A stretch of DNA of 64,000 nucleotides. It comes from Fistulifera solaris. Lineage: Eukaryota; Bacillariophyta; Bacillariophyceae; Naviculales; Stauroneidaceae. Position numbers and translations under genes: made by a program. The notes beneath the pieces were generated by a model, which did no database searches, was not told the origin of the DNA, and saw nothing but the letters and a program-made list of their open reading frames with translations. Positions within the stretch are counted from its first letter, which is position 1; every line of letters begins with the position of its first letter. Where the stretch lies: positions 2,418,001-2,482,000 of the forward strand of contig AP026123.1 in the NCBI GenBank assembly GCA_030295235.1. The letters are read 5' to 3'. Shown in pieces: positions 43,507 to 53,870 of this stretch.

Positions 43507-45040
43507 ATGATTCCTGATACCAAGAAGCATAAGAAACAATCGGTTTTACAATGTTTTATGCTAGCTCTTCTATCCGCGTGCTTCTTAATCGCGGCGAATA
43601 CGATGTTTCATTCGACGCAATGGATCACGGATGAGGTTTCGAATTATCAAAAGCACAAGGAAGCTTTTCTGCAATCTTCGGCCGTGAATACTACAAAATT
43701 AGAACACAGAGACAGCGGTATGTCCGCTTGTTTACTGGTGATGGATGACAATCATTTCTTGATTGAATGGTTGGCTTATCATTATCATGTACTGCCACTT
43801 CGTCATTTGATTGTAGCAGTCGATCCCCGTAGCCAAACATCTCCTGCGTCTATCTTGGACCGTTATCGAACACGGATCAATATCACGCTATGGAATGATA
43901 CAGATTATTATACAGCCAATCAGAAAGAGCGCGAGGAAGCGGAATACTGGGCGGAACGAAAGTTTGGTAGTGATATACCCAAGTCGTTAATTCAGCATCG
44001 AGCTCGTCAACGTTTGTTTTATTATCATTGCATGCAACATTTGAAAGCCGCCGGACGCGATTGGACCTTATTGACGGACTCGGATGAATTTCTTCGCATC
44101 AATTATCACACGGTACATCAGGTGTCAAATCCAGCGACCGGTTCGATCATCGTCCCACCCGTCTCCGAGGAAGGCTCGGTGTTGACATTTCTTCAACATA
44201 ATCAACACAACCCTGCATTGAACCTAAGCACATTTAGTCCCTGTCTTCAAATACCGCGGATACGATTCGGTACGGTCGAACCAGAGAATGGTCACGCCTA
44301 CCTGGGCATCAATGCGAGTGCATTGCAAACCACTCGTTTTCGCACACACGCCAAATCGGGCAATTATCCGCTCAATCGCATTTCCAAAGTGTTGGTGAAC
44401 TTAAAACAAGTCCCATGGGAAGACTTGGTTCCCGTCGAAAGCATTCATTTACCGCTCAAACATTGGTGCAAACGACGCAAGTTGCACATTCGAACCCATC
44501 AACAGGTCTTGGTGTTACACCATTATATAGGAACGTGGCAACAATATTCCTTTCGGGAGGATGCTCGGACGGGGAATGAACGGAGTGCTCAGGTACGTAT
44601 CTTCGTATCGCTAGGAACGGTAGTCTACCATAGCTGATTGTGTGTCTTTCCAAAAGTCGTATCAAAAGGCTGCCAACGTGGCGCAAGAGACAGACGATGC
44701 AATCTTTCCATGGCTACAAGGCTTTGTGGAACATCAGGGCCTGGGAACGGCGCAAGAGTTATTGAAAGATGTGGGGGAAGTGCCGGTCGTTGCACAAGTA
44801 CCCTCTGTCAATAGTAGGACGACACCAGCTAAGGAGTCTTTAGCCAATAAGGAACCACCAGTCAAGCCCCTGAGATGGCTACCCACCGATCCGCCAACGC
44901 CTAGCATCCAATTATTACCTCTCGCTGCAACGAATCAAACCAAAGCGCCGCTCGTATTGGCCGAAGGAGTCGAAAGCGTGGAAGGGGATGATGAAATCGC
45001 CCCACCCGATAAGATTGATTGGGACAAAGCCTTTCCCTGA
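43507..45040 (+). CDS. Type II membrane glycosyltransferase, GT92-like
   Basis: 489 residues: exons 43507-44592 and 44657-45040 with a 64-nt GT-AG intron. A short cytosolic tail and signal anchor (VLQCFMLALLSACFLIAANT, residues 13-32) give Golgi type II topology. The GT-A-like core begins ACLLVMDDNHFLIEWLAYHY, the usual start of GT92/DUF23 domains (K-N-E..yl.EW..yH), with LRHLIVAVDPRSQ and the metal-binding DxD in DSDEFL (191-196). LPLKHWCKRRKL and LVLHHYIGTW end the domain. The last exon is Pro-rich and low complexity. Sugar donor and acceptor are unknown; protein or lipid glycosylation in the secretory path is the likely role. Confidence 0.75.
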
Positions 45041-45499
45041 TCCTTTAAAATTCTAGTTTTGGAAGAAGTTTGTGGATTTGAGTTCAATTCTAGGTTTTCG
45101 TTGTGATTATAAAGACTAAATTTTGACGATATCTACGAAACGCGAATTTTCCGGTTAGAAATGGCCCTCAGTCGCTTTTACCCGTTCACGAGCCGCTGTC
45201 CGTTGTGTACACATTCGTCCACAGCTTAAATGTTCTGATGTCGTGAGTATCAGTCAACAGTACATTAGTTACTCGACGAACATCTTGCCGCGTCGCGGAA
45301 CAAAGGATGTTCTGCATATAATGCAATCCGTCATACGACATCTTCATCACGTTTCATTATTATCGAAAAGCAGAACAACGGCTCGCGGATACCATTCGAC
45401 TCCGTTTCAACGAAATTTTGACGGACAGAATTTTCCCACGCTCGTGAACCATCACACGAATTATGGAGGGTGTGTTGTTGCTCGTCGTCTCACTCCAAG
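45041..45499. promoter_or_regulatory. Spacer upstream of first EamA transporter
   Basis: 459 bases between two plus-strand genes. A short open frame (45243-45503) has no protein-like support. It presumably carries the transporter promoter and 5' leader. Confidence 0.35.
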
Positions 45500-46789
45500 A
45501 TGAAAGGTAACCAAGTCTTCGTGTGGATCCTGTTCGTCAGCTTATTCGATCTCATGCACAGCTGGACCGTTCCTCCGCCTCCTTATTTTCTCAAGAGAAT
45601 CTCGTCTTCGTTTTCGGCATCTTCCAAGAACGCACATCGACTTCCACAACCATCTTCCGACTTGGACGGTCGCCACTTTCATGATTCCGATAGTGAAGAG
45701 CGCTTGAATTTCGAAGATGAACTGGAAGAACAATATACAGAGCTCGTCAAGCTCAACGGAGATGCCGCGGCAGCGACAATCCGTCCCAAGACATATGATG
45801 AGTCCTCGACGGTTTCCGATGTCTTTTGGGCGCGCTTACTCGTTTTGGGCGCGGCTACTTTGTACGGAAGTAGTTTTTCCTTTGTCAAACTCATGGGGGA
45901 AAATGCACCAATGCCCCCGGGTTTGACGAGCACGGTGCGCTTCGGTTTAGCAGCCATCTCGGCGTGTCCGTGTGTGATCACCAGCTTTGGACGACGAAAA
46001 TCGACGGAATTTGCGGCCGTCATGGCCGGCTTGGAAGTGGGCTTGTGGAATTCGATCGGCTACTTGGCACAAGCTATCGGACTTGAAACGACCATGGCCA
46101 GTAAATCGGCCTTTCTTTGTAGTATGGCGGTGGTCATAGTTCCTCTGCTAGATTTTATATTCAAAGGAAAGAAGCTGGCGCCTCGACAAATTCTGGGAGT
46201 CGTGCTCGCCATTATGGGAGTCGGGGCGTTAGAGTTGGGGGATGTTGCTGATACACTGACCGCGGAGAGCTTGATTTCTCAAGGGGATTGGATTAGTATG
46301 TTACAGCCTTTGTTTTTTGGTTTTGGCTTTTGGAGGATGGAAAAGGCGATGCACGATTTTCCGGATCACCCCTTGCGTGTTACGGGAGGTCAACTGTTAG
46401 CCGTTTTTCTAGGATCTGCGTTGTTCACGGTGGTCATGGAATGGGACGACATTGATATACACGAAATGAAAATGTACTTAGCAGACCCTTGGGTATGGAT
46501 GTCACTGGCTTGGACGGGCCTCGTGACGACTGCCTTGAGTATTTATATGGAAACGGTGGCTATGAAATCAATATCAGCCGCCGAAACAACACTACTCATG
46601 TCCTCAGAGCCCGTCACTGGTTCCCTGTTTGCGGCTGTTATTATGGGAGAGCGACTGGGTCCTCATTCGATGATCGGATCTTTCCTCATCTTTCTGAGTT
46701 GTACAATACCCAACTTGAGTAACGAGGTCGTGCAAGGCGTTTTCGATAATGGTAATGCGAGCGAAAAACCTGAAACACGAAAGAAATGA
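45500..46789 (+). CDS. EamA/DMT-family transporter, plastid-type presequence (copy 1)
   Basis: 429 residues, intact, ATG 45500. Drug/metabolite transporter superfamily with about ten membrane spans in two EamA repeats. N-terminal signal peptide KGNQVFVWILFVSLFDLMHS is followed by WTVPPPPYFLKR. W at the +1 position is an accepted variant of the diatom plastid-import signature, so a plastid envelope is the inferred site. Family landmarks: LLVLGAATLYGSSFSFVKLM, GLTSTVRFGLAAISACP, MASKSAFLCSMAVVIVPLLD, LAWTGLVTTALSIYMETVAM, and SAAETTLLMSSEPVTGSLFA. This is the most divergent member of a group of four. The substrate is unknown. Confidence 0.85.
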   Translation: MKGNQVFVWILFVSLFDLMHSWTVPPPPYFLKRISSSFSASSKNAHRLPQPSSDLDGRHFHDSDSEERLNFEDELEEQYTELVKLNGDAAAATIRPKTYDESSTVSDVFWARLLVLGAATLYGSSFSFVKLMGENAPMPPGLTSTVRFGLAAISACPCVITSFGRRKSTEFAAVMAGLEVGLWNSIGYLAQAIGLETTMASKSAFLCSMAVVIVPLLDFIFKGKKLAPRQILGVVLAIMGVGALELGDVADTLTAESLISQGDWISMLQPLFFGFGFWRMEKAMHDFPDHPLRVTGGQLLAVFLGSALFTVVMEWDDIDIHEMKMYLADPWVWMSLAWTGLVTTALSIYMETVAMKSISAAETTLLMSSEPVTGSLFAAVIMGERLGPHSMIGSFLIFLSCTIPNLSNEVVQGVFDNGNASEKPETRKK

Positions 46790-47539
46790 ACGCTATCATT
46801 ATTTTTGCGCTTTTTTGGGGGATGACACACCGCCGCAGCTTCCTTCGCCTCCACTTTACACGAGCATCCTACCGATAGACTATTGTTATTACTAATAAAT
46901 GAAGATTCACCGACATACTTATAGCATTCGTACACGCCACGACGCAAGGCACAGAAATGAAACTTGACGGTATTGGATGCTGTAGATATTTTATCAAAAA
47001 CTAGCATAAAGTAAATTTTCGAAGAACTTACTGCGACAAAATAATGCAGTCAGCAAAGAACAATATCATTGCCAATAATACGTTCATACAATTTGCTTTA
47101 AAAATATAGTCTAAAATAGACCTAATCTTATGATACATTGTGTTGTCAGTTAGTTCCGGGACTGACGCTTGTGTGAATCGCGGACACGAATACTCTTTAT
47201 TTTACAGTGATTTCCGGGCTGTTGTCGAACATGGCGGATAGAGCAACTTTCGTCCGACAGCACCATGGTCCACAGCAGCTCAGTTTAAATTTACAATCAA
47301 TTTGGTTCGTTGTCAACGTTGGACTTAGAATTTAACCAATATATCGCATGAACAAACGTCGTCAAGAGAGTCCGGGACTGAAATCTAGTTGAGTCTCGTA
47401 AACAGTGTCACCTTCACACTTTGCGTTACAGTAAATACTTTGTAGTGGAGTGATTTTCTTCGTTTTCGCACCGCGACGGCAGCGTGTGTTCTCGGCACTT
47501 TTCACCATGGCGATTCGTTCTTCATGAAAATGACTTACC
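46790..47539. other. Spacer without recognised gene
   Basis: 750 bases between the first transporter and the fucosyltransferase-like gene, both plus strand. AT-rich (47040-47110) and without a credible frame. It likely holds a terminator region and the next promoter. Confidence 0.4.
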
Positions 47540-48772
47540 ATGGCAAGCCATTCCGGGAAGAGGCTAGGGAAGATATATGCATTCATCCTACTTGTAGTTG
47601 CAGTTGGTTTCTGTGATCTTGTTTTGAAAGAGAGCTTTCTTCAGCAGCAACAGAAACAGCAACCGAACCGCGATGACTGGAAAGTCGATCGTATCAAACG
47701 TCCCCCTATCAATGCTTCTACAACGCAACTCAATACACCTCCTGTTTCATTGACTGCATCGAACACAGGGAACTTTTGGGATAATTCTACAAAGCTACCG
47801 CAATGGATGAAGGACTATTTTACGTGGCATCAAGAAACCTTGCAGTCTTTAAACGAGAATAATTGGAACTCGTATCATTATTTTCTGTACCGATGTGTTC
47901 CGGCCGATAAGAAATGCTCCGGTACATCGGATCGACTCAAAGCCGTACCGGCCTTGCTATTGCTGGCGTATCAAACCCGGCGACTTTTGTTCTTTCACTG
48001 GAGTCGCCCGGCTCGATTGGAAGAATTTCTCGTGCCGCCCATCGGCGGCATGAATTGGAGTCTTCCAGCCTGGCTTGCGGACAAATTGAATGTTGAACAA
48101 CAAGGACCGAAATATTTTTTCGAGTCGAAACGGGATTTTGATAAATTTCCTCAGTATTCCGACGCCATTGCTCGCGTCAAGAATGTGAGAGGCTCGGAAT
48201 TCTATGACCGATCACGCAATGAAGCCGAACTCTCGTTCGATCAGGTATATCATGAAGTATGGAGTATTTTGTTCGAGCCGTCTCCCGCGATTGCGGCACT
48301 CGTGCAAAAGGAACAACAAGCGATGCAGTTAGAACCAGGTCGTTACGTGGGGGCTCACATCCGTGCTCTGTACATGTCGGATACGGTCGACCAACATGAA
48401 GAAATCAACGCAATTCTCTGCGCTCGCTCCATGAGACCAGACTGGCCTATTTTCGTGGCGTCGGATTCGGTGAATACAACACGAGCCGCCGTGGCGTACG
48501 GGCAAACGCAAAATCTAATAGTAGTGGCTCGACAAGCTCAGGACGAGCCATTACATCTCGATCGAGGGCGTGATTTTCTCGTCAAGTCGGAGGATTGGAA
48601 AGGACGACCGGCCTCGGATTTCTATGATGTATTTGTGGATTTGTACCTTCTAGTACAAAGTCGGTGCGTCGCCCACGGAATCGGCGGATTCGGCCGGTGG
48701 GCGAGTCTCGTGGCGGGGACATTGGATTGTGTTATTGATCACCGAAAACAGAACTGTTCGGCTATTTCTTGA
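47540..48772 (+). CDS. Type II glycosyltransferase, fucosyltransferase-like fold
   Basis: 410 residues, intact, ATG 47540. A signal anchor at residues 13-29 (YAFILLVVAVGFCDLVL) is followed by a Gln-rich stem. The lumenal domain shows FLYRCVPADKKCSGTSDRLK, LLLLAYQTRRLLFFHWSRP, the GDP-sugar binding YVGAHIRALYMSD (compare V-x-x-H-x-R in fucosyltransferases), WPIFVASDSVNTTRAAVAYG and a final loop LYLLVQSRCVAHGIGGFGRW. These correspond to the GT-B donor-side motifs of the GT23/65/68 O- or alpha-1,6-fucosyltransferase group. Cys residues suggest disulfides. Exact linkage is not predictable. It sits inside the transporter cluster but shows no functional link to it. Confidence 0.7.
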   Translation: MASHSGKRLGKIYAFILLVVAVGFCDLVLKESFLQQQQKQQPNRDDWKVDRIKRPPINASTTQLNTPPVSLTASNTGNFWDNSTKLPQWMKDYFTWHQETLQSLNENNWNSYHYFLYRCVPADKKCSGTSDRLKAVPALLLLAYQTRRLLFFHWSRPARLEEFLVPPIGGMNWSLPAWLADKLNVEQQGPKYFFESKRDFDKFPQYSDAIARVKNVRGSEFYDRSRNEAELSFDQVYHEVWSILFEPSPAIAALVQKEQQAMQLEPGRYVGAHIRALYMSDTVDQHEEINAILCARSMRPDWPIFVASDSVNTTRAAVAYGQTQNLIVVARQAQDEPLHLDRGRDFLVKSEDWKGRPASDFYDVFVDLYLLVQSRCVAHGIGGFGRWASLVAGTLDCVIDHRKQNCSAIS

Positions 48773-49236
48773 TTGCAAATAGACCGAAATGGCGACACGT
48801 CGAAAAACCTCGAGCGTCTGTTCGTGAGAAACGATCCCTAGCTGCCAGCTGTCACGGTCCCATGCATTCCGAAACAAACCTCACTCCAGTCGGAGTCACT
48901 CATCCGGTACTTGAGCCGGTACTCAAAGGACATGTTGAATGTGTTGAAGACATCGGAGATCCGTTCCTCTTACTCTTTGTCTCACTGTCGACGTCAGCAT
49001 TCTCGCGGAAAACATCCGCAATCGTCGATCGTAGGCCGGTCCACCAGCTGTTGTTTGTATCGCACGAACAGTATCCCTTCCACGTTGACCCAGAGAAATT
49101 TCACCCGCGACGCAAATGCCTGTTTGAAAATACAACACCAACAAAAGCCATCCGATCCGGAGTCGTTGAACAAAAAAGGACGAAAGAAAGAAGGAAACAA
49201 CTTGCTAATACCATTGAAAGAATAGAGAGACACAGC
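48773..49236. other. Spacer upstream of transporter copy 2
   Basis: 464 bases between the glycosyltransferase stop and the second transporter. A long open frame crosses it, but its translation has no protein-like features and it leads into the transporter presequence in the same frame. Probable promoter and leader. Confidence 0.4.
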
Positions 49237-50495
49237 ATGATGACGATGCGAAGGCCGTGCGTCCAATTTTCGCTTTACGCCGTTCTTTTGCTTCCATCGC
49301 CGAAGGATGGACCTCAACGCATAGTATGGGCCGGCGGATAAAGCCCATTGCGTTATATTCTGTATCGAAAGACTCCTATGCAAAGCTCAATACGTTGAAT
49401 GGGACATCTCTGGCTGCGGCACAGCTGGAAACGGAATATTATCCGTTTCTTGACGAGAAAGCTACAACGGATTTGCCGTCCGAGAATATTATAGAAAATA
49501 CATCGAAAGACGATGACGAGAACATGAAAAATAATATCAACAAGGCTCGTGCGTTAATTCTTTTGGCAGCTACATTGTATGGAAGTAATTTTCCGCTCGT
49601 TAAAATGATGGGAGAGAATACCCCTCTGTCGGTTGGTATGACCAGCACACTTCGGTTTGGTTTGGCTGCGATCGCGACAAGTCCTTGGCTACTCAACAAT
49701 ATAAACCAAATACGGAAGGAATGGTCGACGGCTCCTGAAGCGGCTGCGATGGTAGCGGGTTTTGAAGTCGGGTTATGGAATTGTGTTGCTTATATTGCAC
49801 AAGCCGTGGGCCTGGAAACGACTCTCGCGAGCAAGTCGGCCTTCTTTTGCAGCATGGCGGTCGTCGTCGTTCCGCTTCTGGATTTCTTCTTCAAAGGCCA
49901 AAAGATTCAAACCAATCAAATTGCCGGTTTGGTTCTGGCGATTGTTGGCGTGGGGGCACTCGAGCTCGGCGACATGGATCTCGCATCGAGGACCCTTTTG
50001 TCGTATGGGGATCTGGTGTCGCTCATACAGCCTCTCGCGTTCGGAATGGCGTTTTGGCGCATGGAGGCAGCCATGCACAAATACCCCAATCAGGCCATGC
50101 GGGCCACCGCTGCTCAGTTGAGTGCTGTGTTTCTGGGTTCAGCAGTATTTGCGACATTTTTCGAAGAAGGTGGACTCGACGTTCCTCTGGTACAATCTAT
50201 TTTAACCGACCCTGTCACCCTCGCACCGCTCCTTTGGACCGGTCTTGTAACGACAGCGCTGACTATTTACATGGAATCGGTCGCAATGAAGACGCTATCC
50301 GCTGCGGAAACGACTCTATTGCTATCCACTGAACCTGTTTCCGGGTCTTTGTTTGCGGCTGCCTTAATGGGAGAGCGCCTTGGTCCGAATGCTATGTTTG
50401 GGTCGGGGTTAATTTTGGTGAGCTGCATTATTTCGACATTAGGCTTTGACAAACTGCAATCTTTCTTGAAACGAGACAAAGCCTCGGGGCCTTAG
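49237..50495 (+). CDS. EamA/DMT-family transporter, plastid-type presequence (copy 2)
   Basis: 419 residues if one T is restored in the T4 run near 49286. Starts at ATG 49237 (alternatives 49240 and 49246). With the repair the presequence reads RRPCVQFSLYAVLFASIAEG then WTSTHSMGRRIKPI, again with W at +1, parallel to copy 1. Without it the signal peptide is lost and only a GTG-started frame reaches the transporter body. Body: ALILLAATLYGSNFPLVKMM, GENTPLSVGMTSTLRFGLAA, LASKSAFFCSMAVVVVPLLD, LWTGLVTTALTIYMESVAMK, LSAAETTLLLSTEPVSGSLF. About ten membrane spans. Very close to copies 3 and 4. Confidence 0.85.
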
Positions 50496-51664
50496 GCACG
50501 GTAGACAGGGAACTTTTGAATAGAAAATACAAGACATTTTCATGAGCACAGCACGTGATCATCATTTTGTGGGCGCTTGCATTATTTAATTACAATACAG
50601 AGGTAAAGCAATAACAATGAATACTATTACATGTATTGTTGACCATGGTCTTCGGGCCCGATTCTGACCTAGTAGCGATCGATCGCTAGCTTGGTAAGCA
50701 ATAATTGTCGCCATCACAATGAGCAACTGCACTTTTATCTGCAACGTTTTGCAACGTACTTAGACACGTGCCGCATGCCTCAATTATTTATAATGTCGAA
50801 AATCCTTGCGAATTTTAGTAATCGAGACTCACTATACGAATGAAGTGTAGATTACCTTTTTCCACCACGACTGCACTTCAGTCATGAATAACAACTCTTT
50901 GCTACGTACAAAAATCGAGAGGAGTACACTACAGTATGTTCGAAGTCAGATGTCAGCGACTAAGACCACTCACCGTTTGCGAAGTATAGAATCACGTCAC
51001 GTGTGCGTTGCACACTTTTAGTTATTAGTCAAGTCATAGTCTCGTAATAATAGTTCGACGATACCTTAGCCGACCAACAGTGTTATCCTTAACCCTTTTG
51101 GAAATAAAGTCTAGCCGCCTATCCGGCGTCCGCCAAATTCGATTGCAGATCGGCACGCGAGGCAACACGTCGAACTTCGAACCAAATATTCGAAATCGAC
51201 CATGTCTTGAACCAATACCAGGTAAGAGACATACGAGATACGCTGGTAGAGACTTTCTAGATTATGTTTTCAAGAGAGCCTTTAGATTGCGTTTTTCGTC
51301 CGTGACTGCAATCAGCAATTGTGGGTTGTGGGGCTGGGGGATTCTCGAAGTGGGACTCTCTCTTATGTAGCTTTTCAGAAGATGACAAATAATAGCAAAT
51401 AGCAAGGAAAAGGAAAAGGAAAAAGCAGTCAACAGTCGGCATATGCCCCCGTCTTACTTATGGTGAATAATGACGAACTATCAGGGGCAATAGTCCTCCA
51501 GCAGGAAACATGTCTCCCTTACTTGCCACACTTTCTGCTCACATCTCACATTCTTGGGGTCCGAAACGAGCGAAAGCACGCATCGAGCAAAAGATTCATG
51601 TTTGTCATTCGACATCTTATAATTCCATTCAGCAATCATCTTCAATCTTCTTTGCTGTCAAATA
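50496..51664. promoter_or_regulatory. Spacer with dispersed elements upstream of transporter copy 3
   Basis: 1,169 bases without a gene. It contains the 27-base element shared with 15202 (50846-50872) and an inverted copy of the stem-loop family (CCACGACTGC at 50863 through CAGTCATG). A 13-mer, CGAAGTGGGACTC, lies at 51346-51358 and recurs upstream of copy 4. An A/G-rich run spans 51400-51425. Confidence 0.45.
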
Positions 51665-53011
51665 ATGTGTTTGCCAAGTTCTTGCAACGAGGTACACGAT
51701 ATTGAGGCCGCGTTGGTCCTTCCCATCGACGATGATAAAGAGGATGTAAAAGCCGATGACGAGAAGTTGAACGAGAAATTGAATGGCTCCGACGGCACAA
51801 TAGAGCAACGGCGAAAAGGCGATGTTTACCGAGCTCGGGCACTGATTCTTCTGGTTGCTACACTTTACGGTAGTAACTTCTCTCTTGTGAAAATGATGGG
51901 AGAGGATACTCCTTTGTCGGTCGGTATGACCAGCACGTTACGATTTGGATTAGCCGCTATCGCGACAAGTCCTTGGCTGTTTTCCAACTTTAATCAAATA
52001 CGAATGAAATGGTCGACGTCTCCCGCTTCGGCGGCGATGGTGGCGGGTTTCGAGGTCGGAATATGGAATTGTATCGGCTACATTGCTCAGGCGGTAGGTT
52101 TGAAAACGACATTGGCGAGCAAGTCGGCCTTCTTCTGCAGCATGGCTGTTGTTGTCGTTCCACTCCTCGACTTCTTGTTCAAAGGTCAAACGATCCATTT
52201 CAATCAGATTGCCGGTCTTGTTCTAGCAATTATCGGCGTTGGTGCACTCGAGCTTGGCGACATGGACTTTGCATCAGGGACCCTTTTGTCGTATGGTGAT
52301 CTTGTGTCGCTAATACAGCCGCTAGCATTCGGATTGGGTATTTGGCGCATGGAAACGGCAGTGAGAAAATATCCTAATCAGGCAATGCGGGCAACAGCAG
52401 CACAACTGAGTATTGTATTCCTTGGGTCCGCAATTTTCTGCACTCTTTCTGGAGATGGTGGGTTTGATAGTACGCAGCTAAAAAGCATACTTACAAAACC
52501 TATGGTGCTTGCACCGCTACTCTGGACTGGTCTGATAACGACAGCATTGACTATTTATATGGAATCGGTCGCAATGAAGACTCTTTCGGCAGCGGAGACT
52601 ACTCTTTTACTTTCAACCGAACCCTTTTCCGGATCTTTATTCGCTGTCACTCTTATGGGGGAGCGTCTTGGATCAAATGCTTTGATTGGATCGGGCATGA
52701 TCCTGATCAGCTGCATTGTTTCGACCTTCGACGTATATAAGATCGGATGGCCCTTCAAAAGAACCAAGAAACGACGCATAATAGTTCCAGCGATCTTGTC
52801 ACCCTTCCTTTTCTTGATGGGAGTTGCTCTTCACATGGTGGTAGTTGTAATGAAACAACTTGACCTCATAAGATATCTAGAAATAATCTATCCGAAATCG
52901 CTATTTTTTGGAAATTTACCGGCGATCCACCAAAATGAATTGGGAGATAGTTGTTGTCGTAAGGCGTGGCCGCTTTCTCTCTCTTTTTGTCTGTATCACG
53001 TTAGCCGTTAG
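51665..53011 (+). CDS. EamA/DMT-family transporter without presequence (copy 3)
   Basis: 448 residues, intact, ATG 51665. Two EamA repeats as in copies 2 and 4 (ALILLVATLYGSNFSLVKMM, LASKSAFFCSMAVVVVPLLD, TALTIYMESVAMKTLSAAET). The N-terminus is MCLPSSCNEVHDIEAALVLP followed by an acidic stretch. There is no signal peptide, so a different membrane from copies 1 and 2 is expected unless an upstream exon is missed. The C-terminus is longer than in its paralogues and adds IIVPAILSPFLFLMGVALHM, one extra hydrophobic segment, then a Cys-containing tail. That extension may be read-through past the ancestral stop. Confidence 0.85.
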   Translation: MCLPSSCNEVHDIEAALVLPIDDDKEDVKADDEKLNEKLNGSDGTIEQRRKGDVYRARALILLVATLYGSNFSLVKMMGEDTPLSVGMTSTLRFGLAAIATSPWLFSNFNQIRMKWSTSPASAAMVAGFEVGIWNCIGYIAQAVGLKTTLASKSAFFCSMAVVVVPLLDFLFKGQTIHFNQIAGLVLAIIGVGALELGDMDFASGTLLSYGDLVSLIQPLAFGLGIWRMETAVRKYPNQAMRATAAQLSIVFLGSAIFCTLSGDGGFDSTQLKSILTKPMVLAPLLWTGLITTALTIYMESVAMKTLSAAETTLLLSTEPFSGSLFAVTLMGERLGSNALIGSGMILISCIVSTFDVYKIGWPFKRTKKRRIIVPAILSPFLFLMGVALHMVVVVMKQLDLIRYLEIIYPKSLFFGNLPAIHQNELGDSCCRKAWPLSLSFCLYHVSR

Positions 53012-53870
53012 CATCAAGATCTAGCTCCTAGAGCTCTCTCTCGAATGAATCAGCTTACCTTAGTCTCTGATTTCAGCCGATGCAAGACAAATTAAAAAGT
53101 GGGCAATAATAAAATGGTTTCTCCGCTCGACTTTTTCGATATTTTGCTTTTAGCGAGGAACGTGGCCGATATTAGAAGCAAGTCACGAGTATAAGACCGT
53201 CATTTCGCGAAGTGGGACTCCAATCTCCAACGTAGAAACGTAGTCAACGCTCATCGCGCGCATTTACTTATTAGTAGGTTGTAGGCGGACAAAGGACAAA
53301 GGTTTTCGGTTTTCAGCATGTATAAAAGACAAAACCTTATTCCTTATTCCCTTTGCCCTTTACACCCTACAATTTCAGATTGTTAGCCTGTTAGCCTGCG
53401 TTCGGAGTTCGGAGTTCCGAGTTCCTCTGAGCTCTGAGTTGATAGTTCGGAGTTCGGACGTTTTTGGCAGGATGCACAGCTGCACATGAATCGGGCTTAC
53501 TAGGTACGGTACCGTTTATATTTTAGATTTTAGATTATTCATGGGCTGCTCGCTGCACCTTGACATTTGATATGCCCTTTACAGGTTACAGAGAACACCG
53601 CAACAACACAAATATTATGTAATGCATTACAATGAGCGAATCGCTCTTCATAAAGTGCCAATGCCAATAGCCAACAACCAACAACGACTGAATTCAAGCG
53701 GGCATAATTAGTGTTTAAGTCAAAAGGATCCTCCAAGTTGGATCCTCCACGCGCTCACATTGAAACCCAAGAAGAAAACCAGCCAAGATGCCATTATTTT
53801 GTTTACTGTTTTGCCGCAAATCCACCACACCACAACATTTGTCGTCTATTACTTCTCTATCATCAAAAAG
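53012..53870. promoter_or_regulatory. Spacer with GTTCGGA repeats upstream of transporter copy 4
   Basis: 859 bases. CGAAGTGGGACTC at 53208-53220 matches the element upstream of copy 3. Simple-sequence DNA at 53384-53460 repeats TTAGCCTG and GAGTTCGGAGTTCGG. No gene is supported. Confidence 0.45.

Noticed and set aside
48769-49341. Plus-strand open frame of 190 codons between the fucosyltransferase-like gene and transporter copy 2
   Set aside because: Composition is not protein-like, it starts at TTG, and only its last part (the presequence of copy 2) is meaningful.
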